DNA of 6,383 bases from Actinomycetes bacterium. Its GTDB lineage: Bacteria; Actinomycetota; Actinomycetes; Actinomycetales; Microbacteriaceae. Under the pieces are notes generated by a model. The model saw only the letters and a list, made by a program, of their open reading frames with translations. It was not told the origin of the DNA and did not search any database. Each line of letters starts with the position of its first letter. Positions within the stretch are counted from its first letter, which is position 1. The translations under genes were made by a program, and so were the position numbers. The stretch is from positions 1 to 6,383 of the forward strand of contig JAEZSU010000025.1 of NCBI GenBank assembly GCA_023421635.1, in the 5' to 3' direction. Of this stretch, positions 1 through 6,072 are shown one piece after another.

Positions 1-1018
1 CCGCGGTCGCCTTGGCGAGCTGCTCGACCGTCGTCGGCAGGCTCCAGGGGATGGTCAGCGCCGTCGGCGAGATCGCATCGATGTTCTCCGCGCCCACGAT
101 CGCTCCGACGGCGCCCTTGGCGACGGCGGGGATCAGCTGGGTGCGGCTGGAGGTGAGGAACGTGTCGAGCGCCTCCTCGTCGGCGACCTGCGTGAAGACC
201 ACCTCGGCGTCGATCGTGTCGAGGTTCTCGGCGCTCACCGTCGTGTAGAACGTGGACGAACCGTCGTCGAGGTCGGTGACGGACGCGGGCGTGACGAAGC
301 CGAGATCCTCGAGGATCTCCACCCGGGGGTCGGCCGGCAGGTAGAGGTAGAACGTGTCGACGTCGTCGGCGGCGTACGCGATCGTGGTGCCGTCGAACTC
401 GGGGTGGGCCGCCGCCTGGTCCGCGATCTGCCCGTCGAGGTCGTCGATGAGCGCCGATGCCTCGTCCTCGAGCCCGAGGGCGCGGCCGGTGTCGGTGATC
501 ACGTCGCGCCACGGCGTCGCCCAGAGCGCCTCCTCGGGCGCGAGGACGGGGATGCCGGCACCGGTCACGGCGTCGTACTCCTCCCGGGTCAGCCCCGAGT
601 AGGAGGCGATGAGCACATCCGGGTCCGTGGCGAGGAGCGCCTCGACGGACAGTTCGTAGCTCGAGTTGTCGAGGAGCACCGGCTCGGGGCCGCCGAGGTC
701 CTCGATCGCCTGCTCCACCCACGGGGTGATCCTGTCCTCGCCCCCGCCGTAGTCGTCCGAGGGGATGGCCACCGGTACGACGCCGAGCGCCAGCACCGCA
801 TCCGTGGCGCCCCAGCCCCACGTCGCGACGCGCTCGGGCACGGTGTCGATCGTGGTCTCGCCGTAGATGTGCTCGAAGGTGACGGGGAAGCCGTCGGCCA
901 CGCCCGCGTCGGCCGCGTCGCCCGCGGTACCGGCGGGTCCGCCTGCGCATCCGCTCAGGGCGAGGCCGCCCGCGACGACGAGCGCCACGGCGGCGCTCCA
1001 TCTGGAGAGTGTGGACAT
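1..1018 (-). CDS. Iron-siderophore ABC transporter substrate-binding lipoprotein (3' end cut by window edge)
   Basis: Extracellular, membrane-anchored binding protein that captures a ferric siderophore and hands it to the FecCD permeases encoded just upstream. The frame is open from the ATG at 1018-1016 to the window edge (339 codons, no stop). Family members are about this long, so only a few residues should be missing. Residues 1-23 form a lipoprotein signal peptide: a short n-region with Arg6, a hydrophobic stretch at 9-21 and the lipobox LSGC, with Cys24 as the lipidated residue. A Gly/Ala/Asp-rich linker (25-43) precedes a Peripla_BP_2 (FepB/FecB/FhuD-like) domain from about 44 to the end, with the typical opening PERVATWGWGATDAVLALG at 61-79. 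The mature protein is notably acidic. The start is supported by a Shine-Dalgarno AAGGA. The gene is last in the operon, 23 bp after the ATPase stop. Family and role are firm; the siderophore it binds cannot be told from sequence. Confidence 0.93.
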   Translation of the reverse strand, partial: MSTLSRWSAAVALVVAGGLALSGCAGGPAGTAGDAADAGVADGFPVTFEHIYGETTIDTVPERVATWGWGATDAVLALGVVPVAIPSDDYGGGEDRITPWVEQAIEDLGGPEPVLLDNSSYELSVEALLATDPDVLIASYSGLTREEYDAVTGAGIPVLAPEEALWATPWRDVITDTGRALGLEDEASALIDDLDGQIADQAAAHPEFDGTTIAYAADDVDTFYLYLPADPRVEILEDLGFVTPASVTDLDDGSSTFYTTVSAENLDTIDAEVVFTQVADEEALDTFLTSSRTQLIPAVAKGAVGAIVGAENIDAISPTALTIPWSLPTTVEQLAKATA

Positions 1019-1026
1019 CGGTGGTG

Positions 1027-1033
1027 TTCCTTT
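1027..1033 (-). promoter_or_regulatory. Shine-Dalgarno of the substrate-binding protein gene
   Basis: The minus strand reads AAAGGAA here, 8 nt before the ATG at 1018. It is the strongest ribosome-binding site in the operon and fixes the start just ahead of the lipoprotein signal peptide. It fits the need for more binding protein than permease; that functional reading is an inference. Confidence 0.75.
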
Positions 1034-1041
1034 CGGTGGGG

Positions 1042-1863
1042 TCAGGCCGGATCGACGGCGGCGTGGGCGCCACCGGGGATCGGGATGATCAGGGGTGTGT
1101 CGGTCAGCGGATCGGGCATCACGAGTGCGTCCAGCCCGAACGCCTCTGCCACCACCTCGGTCGTGAGCACGTCGGCAGGTGCACCCTGGGCGACGATGCG
1201 GCCCTCGCACATGACGATCAGTTCGTCCGCGTACCGTGCGGCGAGGTTGAGTTCGTGCAGGACGGCGATGATCGTGGTGCCGGCGGTGCGGTTGAGTTCG
1301 CGCAGCAGGTCGAGCACCTCGATCTGATGACTGAGGTCGAGGAACGTGGTGGGCTCGTCCAGGAGCAGGATGCGGGGCTCCTGCGCGAGCGCCATCGCGA
1401 TCCACACCCGCTGCCGCTGCCCGCCGGACAGGTCGCCGACCGGCCGGTCCGCGAGTGCAGCGACGCCGGTCATCGCCATGGCGGCGTCGACGCGTTCGCT
1501 GTCGTGGCTGCTCCAGCGCTGGAAGATGCCGCGGTGCGGGTGCCTGCCGCGGGAGACGAGTTCGGCCACCGTCAGGCCGTCGGGGGCGGAGGGCTGCTGC
1601 GGCAGCAGGCCGACGGCGCGTGCGAACCGGCGCCGTGGGAGGGTGGCGACGTCGGTCTCGTCGAGCGTGACCGTGCCCGCCTGCGGCGGATGCACGCGGG
1701 CCAGCGCGCCGAGCAGCGTCGACTTCCCGCACGCGTTCGCGCCGATGACCATGGTGATCCGCCCCGGCGCGAACTCGACGTCCAATCCGTCGATCACGCG
1801 CCGGTCCGCATATCCCGCCGCGAGGCCGTTCGCCCGCAGGACGGGCATGGCATCCGAAGTCAT
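1042..1863 (-). CDS. Iron-siderophore ABC transporter ATP-binding protein (FepC/FhuC type)
   Basis: Cytoplasmic ATPase that powers ferric-siderophore import through the two FecCD permeases. It has 273 residues, normal for the family, and all nucleotide-binding motifs are intact. These are Walker A GANACGKST (41-49), the Q-loop near Gln89, the ABC signature LSGGQ (145-149), Walker B ILLLDE (165-170) with catalytic Glu170, the D-loop around FLD (174-176) and switch His203 in VLHELN. The segment TFLDLSHQIEVLDLL (173-187) is typical of the iron-siderophore/B12 class. The ATG at 1863 is preferred over the in-frame ATG at 1848 because it overlaps the upstream permease stop as ATGA and has the Shine-Dalgarno AAGGGA 8 nt before it (1872-1877). 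The frame stays open upstream to 3042, but that part only shadows the permease gene. Substrate class is inferred from the operon. Confidence 0.95.
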   Translation of the reverse strand: MTSDAMPVLRANGLAAGYADRRVIDGLDVEFAPGRITMVIGANACGKSTLLGALARVHPPQAGTVTLDETDVATLPRRRFARAVGLLPQQPSAPDGLTVAELVSRGRHPHRGIFQRWSSHDSERVDAAMAMTGVAALADRPVGDLSGGQRQRVWIAMALAQEPRILLLDEPTTFLDLSHQIEVLDLLRELNRTAGTTIIAVLHELNLAARYADELIVMCEGRIVAQGAPADVLTTEVVAEAFGLDALVMPDPLTDTPLIIPIPGGAHAAVDPA

Positions 1864-2903
1864 AGCTGGCGTCCCTTCGACGTCGCGAGCAGCCACAGCA
1901 GGAAGACCGCCCCGAGTGCGCCGGTGACGACGCCCACCGGCAGGCTGTAGCCGGGCAGCGCGTACTGGGCGAGGAGATCCGCCCCCACGAGGAGACCGGC
2001 GCCGACGACTGCGCTGGTGCCGACGGCGATGGCGCCGTGGCCGAGCAGGGGACGGGCGATCGCCGGTGCGCAGAGCGCGATGAACGAGATCGGGCCGACG
2101 AAGGCACAGGTCGCGGCGGTGAGGAGCACCGCGGTGAGCACCGTGACGATCCGGACCATCCCGGGACGCACCCCGAGCGAGGATGCGGTCTCCGGCCCCA
2201 TCTGCGCGATGGGGAGCCACCGCGCGCACAGGACGACGACCGGTGCGCACACGAGCGCCACCACCGCGATCACGGCGACGTTCCACCAGGGGCTGGAGGC
2301 GAGGCTGCCGGTGAGCCAGACGAGCGCGTTCTGCGCGAGTTCGAGCTTCGCGCGCACCATGAGATAGCCGGTCACCGACGTGCACAGGAAGGCGACGCCG
2401 ACCCCCGCGAGCACCAGCCGATAGCCGCCGTCGTTCCGGTGGTGCCCGGCCAGGAGCAGGAACGCGGCCACGAGGGCGCCGCCCGCGAACGCGAACAGCG
2501 CGAGCAGCGGGCCCCCGATGCCGAGGATCAGCAGCCCGAAGACGGCGGCCGCGCCGCTCCCTCCGCTGATGCCGAGCAGGTCGGGGCTGGCGAGCGGGTT
2601 CCGCAGGAGCGCCTGGAGCAGCGCGCCCGCGACCCCCAGGCACGCGCCGACGAGGACGCCCATCGCCAGCCGCGGAAGCCGCACCTGCTGGACGACGTAG
2701 GTCTCGAGCCGGTCGCCGCCGCCCCACAGCGTCCGCCACAGGTCGAGGGGCGCGATCGCGTACTCCCCCACCGACAGTGCGACGATCGCCAGGAGCAGGA
2801 GCGCCACGGCGCAGGCGGCCACGACCGACAGCCGGCGCCGGGCGCTCCGTCCGCGGACGAGCGTGACGGACGGCGCCGCGCGGACGTTCGTGACCGCGCT
2901 CAC
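1860..2903 (-). CDS. FecCD-family iron-siderophore ABC transporter permease (second of the pair)
   Basis: Integral membrane subunit that forms the import channel with the permease encoded just upstream. It has 347 residues, typical for the FecCD/BtuC family. A basic cytoplasmic N-terminus (about 1-26) is followed by roughly ten hydrophobic segments (about 27-46, 78-97, 110-152, 162-183, 206-227, 251-279, 292-311, 321-339). Family signatures are QVRLPRLAMGVLVGA (73-87), LLRNPLASPDLLGISGG (99-115) and the C-terminal LPVGVVTGALGA (321-332). The cytoplasmic loop that contacts the ATPase reads LCAPAIARPLLG (277-288), with Ala where many family members carry His or Gln after AP. The start is GTG at 2903-2901, overlapping the TGA of the first permease (GTGA). 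An AGGTGG about 4 nt upstream may serve as ribosome-binding site. Its stop overlaps the ATPase start by 4 bp, so translation is probably coupled on both sides. Confidence 0.94.
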   Translation of the reverse strand: MSAVTNVRAAPSVTLVRGRSARRRLSVVAACAVALLLLAIVALSVGEYAIAPLDLWRTLWGGGDRLETYVVQQVRLPRLAMGVLVGACLGVAGALLQALLRNPLASPDLLGISGGSGAAAVFGLLILGIGGPLLALFAFAGGALVAAFLLLAGHHRNDGGYRLVLAGVGVAFLCTSVTGYLMVRAKLELAQNALVWLTGSLASSPWWNVAVIAVVALVCAPVVVLCARWLPIAQMGPETASSLGVRPGMVRIVTVLTAVLLTAATCAFVGPISFIALCAPAIARPLLGHGAIAVGTSAVVGAGLLVGADLLAQYALPGYSLPVGVVTGALGAVFLLWLLATSKGRQL

Positions 2904-3913
2904 AGTGCCACCTGCCGGCGGCGCAGAACGAGGGCGATGAGAACGGGCGCGCCGACGAAGGCGACGACGAGGCCCGCCTGGATCTCACCGGGCGGCGCGG
3001 CGACGCGGCCGAGGACGTCGGCGACCACCAGCACCGCGGCACCGAGCGGCGCGCCGACCAGCATGAGATCGCGGTGATCGCCGCCGGCCACGGCGCGGAC
3101 GAGGTGCGGGATGACGAGGCCGACGAACACGATGGGTCCTGCGATGGCGGTTGCGGCGCCGCTCAGCAGGACGGTGGCGATGATGCCGAACGCACGGGTG
3201 CGTGCCACATGATGGCCGAGCGCGGTGGCGGTCTGCTCGCCGAGGGCGAGCAGGTCGAGGCCCCTCGCACAGCCGAACGCGAACACCACCCCGACCGCGA
3301 TCGGCAGCAGCACGAGCACGACCGTGTCGAGGCCGCGGGCGGTGAGTCCGCCGACCTGCCAGTACCGGAACACGTCGAACGCGCGCACGGACGTGACGAG
3401 GATCAGGGTGGTGATCGCGGTGAGGCCCGCGGTCACCGCGGCGCCGGTGAGCGCGAGCTTGGCGGGATTCCCGCTGTCGGGCCCGCGCGTGCCGACGAGC
3501 GCCACCACGAGCGCGGCGACCGCCGCCCCGAGGAACGCGAACCACACGAAGCCGCTCGCCCGGGTGATCCCGAACACCGTGATGGCGGTGAGCACGGCGA
3601 CCGAGGCGCCCGCGTTGATGCCGAACAGGCCGGGGTCCGCGAGCGGGTTGCGGGTCAGTCCCTGCATGAGGGTCCCCGCCAGCGCGAGCGACGCACCAGC
3701 CAGCACGCCGATCACGGTGCGCGGCACTCGCTGGTCGAGCACGACCGTGTGGTCGGGCGACGCGGCGTCCGGATGCAGGAGCGCGTCGACGACCACCGGC
3801 AGCGGGATGGCCCTCGCCCCGATCGCGAGACTCAGCGCGACCGCGAGCACGAGGAGCACGACCGCCACGACGAGCGCCGTGTACACCCGCGGTCGGCGAG
3901 CGGATGCGGTCAT
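2900..3913 (-). CDS. FecCD-family iron-siderophore ABC transporter permease (first of the pair)
   Basis: Integral membrane subunit that pairs with the following permease as a heterodimeric channel for ferric siderophores. It has 337 residues, the usual length. A short basic N-terminus (ARRPR, 5-9) is followed by about ten hydrophobic segments, the first at about 12-32. Family signatures are QRVPRTVIGVLAGASLALAG (61-80), GLTRNPLADPGLFGINAGA (85-103), LGEQTATALG (224-233), the ATPase-contact loop GLVIPHLVR (265-273) with the canonical Pro-His, and PPGEIQAGLVVAFVGAP (307-323). The ATG at 3913-3911 overlaps the stop of the siderophore-interacting protein gene as ATGA. Its own TGA at 2902-2900 overlaps the next GTG. 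No truncation or frameshift is seen. Whether it is the FepD-like or FepG-like partner cannot be settled from sequence alone. Confidence 0.94.
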   Translation of the reverse strand: MTASARRPRVYTALVVAVVLLVLAVALSLAIGARAIPLPVVVDALLHPDAASPDHTVVLDQRVPRTVIGVLAGASLALAGTLMQGLTRNPLADPGLFGINAGASVAVLTAITVFGITRASGFVWFAFLGAAVAALVVALVGTRGPDSGNPAKLALTGAAVTAGLTAITTLILVTSVRAFDVFRYWQVGGLTARGLDTVVLVLLPIAVGVVFAFGCARGLDLLALGEQTATALGHHVARTRAFGIIATVLLSGAATAIAGPIVFVGLVIPHLVRAVAGGDHRDLMLVGAPLGAAVLVVADVLGRVAAPPGEIQAGLVVAFVGAPVLIALVLRRRQVAL

Positions 3914-4839
3914 TCGGTGCGTTCCGCCTGTCCCGCGCGCCAGTACCCCATGAATGCCACGCGCCGGCGGTCCACGCCCTGTTCGGAGACCAGCATGCGG
4001 CGCAGCGCCTTGATGGTCGCGGCCTCCCCCGCCATCCAGGCGTAGAACTCCCCGTGGCCGTCTTCAGGGCTCTCCCACAGCAGCTCACGGTCGACGTCGA
4101 TGTCGGCGAGCTCCTGCGTGCGAGGGGCCGCAGCCGCCGCCAGCAGGTCAGCGGCACCCGCCGCCCAGTCTGCGGCGGCAGCGCGCAGGCGTTCGCCGTG
4201 GGCACGGCCCTCGCGCGGGAGCCAGGAGACGGTCGCGGTCTCCGGCGCCGCCACCGGGAGGGCGTCCGCGGCGGTCGGGACCTCGATGAACGCATCGACC
4301 GCATGGCCGGCGTCGAGCCCCTCGAGGATGCCGCAGATCGCGGGAGCGGCCGTCTCGTCGCCGACGAGGAGGATGCGGGTGGCGGTGCCAGGGTGGAAGT
4401 CGACGCCGCCTGCGGCCTGGGGCGAGCGACGGTCGGGCCCGACGATGACGAGCTGCTGCCCGACCGAGGCCTGTTCCGCCCATGCGCCTGCGGGTCCCGC
4501 GTCGTGGTGGACCACGAAGTCGACCTCGACCTGCGCGTACTCGTGCAGGAGGCGACGCACCGTGTAGGTGCGGAACGGGTTGCGGGTGGCATGCGGGAGC
4601 GCGCGCCACCGGTCGTACCAGTCGCCGGCGCCCGCCTGCTGCCCGATGTCGGCGAAGGAGCCGTCCGCATTCGGCAGGAGGACCTTGATCCGCTGGTCGC
4701 CGCCGGCCGAACCGAAGTGCTCGAACTCGGGACCCGTGAACGTGACACGGACGAAGCTGGGGCTCAGCCTGCGGACCGCGACGACCTCTGCGAGGTACGG
4801 GCGGTACGCGGGGCGGACTGCGACGGCGATTGTGGGCAC
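3910..4839 (-). CDS. Siderophore-interacting protein (FAD-dependent ferric-siderophore reductase, ViuB/YqjH family)
   Basis: Cytoplasmic flavoprotein expected to reduce siderophore-bound Fe(III) to Fe(II), which releases the iron after import. Electron donors in the family are NAD(P)H or ferredoxin; the sequence does not decide which. It has 309 residues and no membrane segment. The N-terminal FAD-binding barrel spans about 10-135, with RLSPSFVRVTFTG (24-36), the flavin-binding FRTYTVR (89-95) and HHDAGPAGAWA (111-121). The C-terminal SIP domain spans about 153-303, with LLVGDETAAPAI (157-168), EFYAWMAGEA (264-273) and the terminal GYWR (298-301). An Ala-rich stretch lies at 219-238. The start is GTG at 4839-4837: no earlier in-frame start fits, and the operator and -10 element lie directly upstream. 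It is the first gene of the operon and directly follows the iron box. Family assignment is firm; biochemical specificity is inferred. Confidence 0.94.
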   Translation of the reverse strand: MPTIAVAVRPAYRPYLAEVVAVRRLSPSFVRVTFTGPEFEHFGSAGGDQRIKVLLPNADGSFADIGQQAGAGDWYDRWRALPHATRNPFRTYTVRRLLHEYAQVEVDFVVHHDAGPAGAWAEQASVGQQLVIVGPDRRSPQAAGGVDFHPGTATRILLVGDETAAPAICGILEGLDAGHAVDAFIEVPTAADALPVAAPETATVSWLPREGRAHGERLRAAAADWAAGAADLLAAAAAPRTQELADIDVDRELLWESPEDGHGEFYAWMAGEAATIKALRRMLVSEQGVDRRRVAFMGYWRAGQAERTE

Positions 4840-4873
4840 ACTTTAGGGTAGCCTCACCTACCTTCGGCGTCCA
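4840..4873 (-). promoter_or_regulatory. Predicted promoter of the siderophore operon, probably leaderless
   Basis: On the minus strand TGGACG (4873-4868, 4 of 6 to the -35 consensus TTGACA) is followed by a 17-bp spacer and then TACCCT (4850-4845), which fits the actinobacterial -10 pattern TANNNT. Five bases separate the -10 from the GTG codon, so transcription should begin at or within a base of the first G of the start codon. That would give a leaderless mRNA. The only purine-rich alternative, GGTGAGG, lies about 12 nt before the GTG, inside the operator, and would not be transcribed from this promoter. The -35 call is weak; the -10 call is stronger. Confidence 0.65.
4843..4861. promoter_or_regulatory. 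DtxR/IdeR-type iron box (operator)
   Basis: The plus strand reads TTAGGGTAGCCTCACCTAC, matching 16 of 19 positions of the DtxR/IdeR consensus TTAGGTTAGCCTAACCTAA. The two half-sites match each other at 6 of 9 positions around the centre at 4852. The box covers the predicted -10 element and ends 3 bp before the GTG of the siderophore-interacting protein gene. A metal-loaded DtxR/IdeR repressor bound here should block transcription when iron is sufficient. The match is seen directly; binding and repression are inferred from the known regulators. No repressor gene is in the window. Confidence 0.88.
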
Positions 4874-4891
4874 GTCATCCGTGGTGCTCTG

Positions 4892-6046
4892 TCACACCAG
4901 CGCACCGATCCGGCGCACCGCCTCGGTGAGGACCTCCGGCGAGCAGCCGACGTTGATGCGCACGTGACCCGTGCCGCCGTACCCGAAGTCCGGACCCTGC
5001 TGGAGCGCGACCTTGGCGTCACGGAGGATCCTGGCGGCGGGATTCTCCCCCCACCCGAGATCCGACAGGTCGACCCAGGCGAGGTAGCCCGCTTGCGGGA
5101 TGCGGAACCGCGCGGCGGGCAGGTGTTCGGCGAGGAGCGTCGCGAGCAGGGCATGGTTCGCCGCGATCGCGGCCTGCGCGGCATCCAGCCACGGGTCGCT
5201 GTCCGGGGAGAACGCCGCGGCACCCGCCAGCGCGCCGAACAGCCCCGTGCGCCAGAAGACCTCGGGCGGCATGGCGCGCACGGTCGCGGTGGTGCCGGGA
5301 TCGGCCGTCACCATCAGGGCGCACTTGAGTCCGGCCAGATTGAAGGCCTTGCTGGCCGAGGTCACCGCGTAGCCGACGGTAGCGGCGGCCTCCGAGGCGG
5401 AGAGGAACGGTGTGAACCCTGCCTCGGGCGGCGCCAGCGGTGCGTGGATCTCGTCGCTGACGACGACGGCGCCGTATGCCTGCGCGAGCTCGGCCAGCCG
5501 TGCCAGGATCGCCCGCGGATGCACGGTGCCGGTGGGGTTGTGCGGATTGCACAGCAGGATGGCACGCGCACCACCAGCGAACGCCGCCTCGATGCCGTCG
5601 AGGTCGAGCGCGAAGCCCGCGTCGGATTCGAGCAGAGGAACCGGTTCGACGACGGCGCCCGCCTCGGGGATGCAGATCGAGAACGGCGGGTACACCGGCG
5701 GCGTGATGACCACCCGGTCCCCCGGGTTCGTCACGCGGCGCAGGATCTCGACGACGCCCATCATGACGTCGCCGGTGGTGTGGATGCCGGTCGGGTCCGG
5801 CGTCCACCCGTACCGGCGCGTCGCGAAGCCGACGTACGCCCCGCGGATGCCGGGGTCGTCGGGCGTGTACCCGGTGTCGCCGAGCGCGACCGCATCCGCC
5901 AGTGCCTGCTGCACGGCGGGCGCGAGCGGGTAGTCCGTCTCCGCCACGAACAGCGGCAGCACGTCCTCCGGGAAGGCGCGCCACTTCACGCTCCGACGAC
6001 GACGCAGCTGATCCAGCGGCAGGGCCTGGAGGGGTGCGGTGGTCAT
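4892..6046 (-). CDS. MalY/PatB-family PLP-dependent aminotransferase, probable C-S lyase
   Basis: Cytoplasmic fold-type I PLP enzyme. Characterised relatives (MalY, PatB) cleave the C-S bond of cystathionine or cysteine conjugates to yield a thiol, pyruvate and ammonia. It has 384 residues, normal for the family, and no truncation. Visible features are the N-terminal VKWRAFPEDVLPLFVAETDY (20-39), PPVYPPF (116-122), CNPHNPTG (166-173) with Asn170, SDEIHAPL (197-204) with Asp198 set to contact the PLP pyridine nitrogen, and SASKAFNLAG (230-239) with Lys233 as the Schiff-base lysine. HVRINVGC (361-368) carries Arg363, placed to bind the substrate carboxylate. The ATG at 6046 is chosen because GAGGAT (6053-6058) lies 6 nt upstream. 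A longer start at 6151 would add 35 Arg/His-rich residues lying over the upstream gene. It follows that gene by 26 bp and may share its transcript. A plain aminotransferase role cannot be excluded. Confidence 0.88.
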   Translation of the reverse strand: MTTAPLQALPLDQLRRRRSVKWRAFPEDVLPLFVAETDYPLAPAVQQALADAVALGDTGYTPDDPGIRGAYVGFATRRYGWTPDPTGIHTTGDVMMGVVEILRRVTNPGDRVVITPPVYPPFSICIPEAGAVVEPVPLLESDAGFALDLDGIEAAFAGGARAILLCNPHNPTGTVHPRAILARLAELAQAYGAVVVSDEIHAPLAPPEAGFTPFLSASEAAATVGYAVTSASKAFNLAGLKCALMVTADPGTTATVRAMPPEVFWRTGLFGALAGAAAFSPDSDPWLDAAQAAIAANHALLATLLAEHLPAARFRIPQAGYLAWVDLSDLGWGENPAARILRDAKVALQQGPDFGYGGTGHVRINVGCSPEVLTEAVRRIGALV

Positions 6047-6052
6047 CCGGCG

Positions 6053-6058
6053 ATCCTC
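6053..6058 (-). promoter_or_regulatory. Shine-Dalgarno deciding the start of the MalY/PatB-family gene
   Basis: GAGGAT on the minus strand, 6 nt before the ATG at 6046. It supports this start over the upstream in-frame ATG at 6151, which falls inside the neighbouring coding region. Confidence 0.7.
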
Positions 6059-6072
6059 ACCACGGGCGAGGC

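Noticed and set aside
1042..3042. A 666-residue minus-strand reading frame spanning the ATPase and most of the second permease, suggesting a fusion protein
   Set aside because: Only the last 273 residues look like a protein. The part upstream of 1863 is Arg/Ala/Pro-rich out-of-frame reading of the permease gene, and the ATG at 1863 has a Shine-Dalgarno and the ATGA junction.
2985..4748. A 587-residue minus-strand frame across the reductase and first permease
   Set aside because: Ser/Arg/Pro-rich low-complexity composition with no recognisable domain. It shadows two well-supported genes in another frame.
404..4851. Long plus-strand frames at 404-1327, 1009-1950, 2037-3077, 3074-4045 and 3904-4851
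   Set aside because: Typical GC-rich antisense frames: Arg/His/Asp/Glu-rich, no domains, and each opposite a clearly conserved minus-strand gene.
4880..4900. Possible terminator hairpin TGGTG...CACCA at the end of the MalY/PatB-family gene
   Set aside because: Only a 5-bp stem around an 8-base loop, overlapping the stop codon, with no T-run on the minus strand. Too weak to call.
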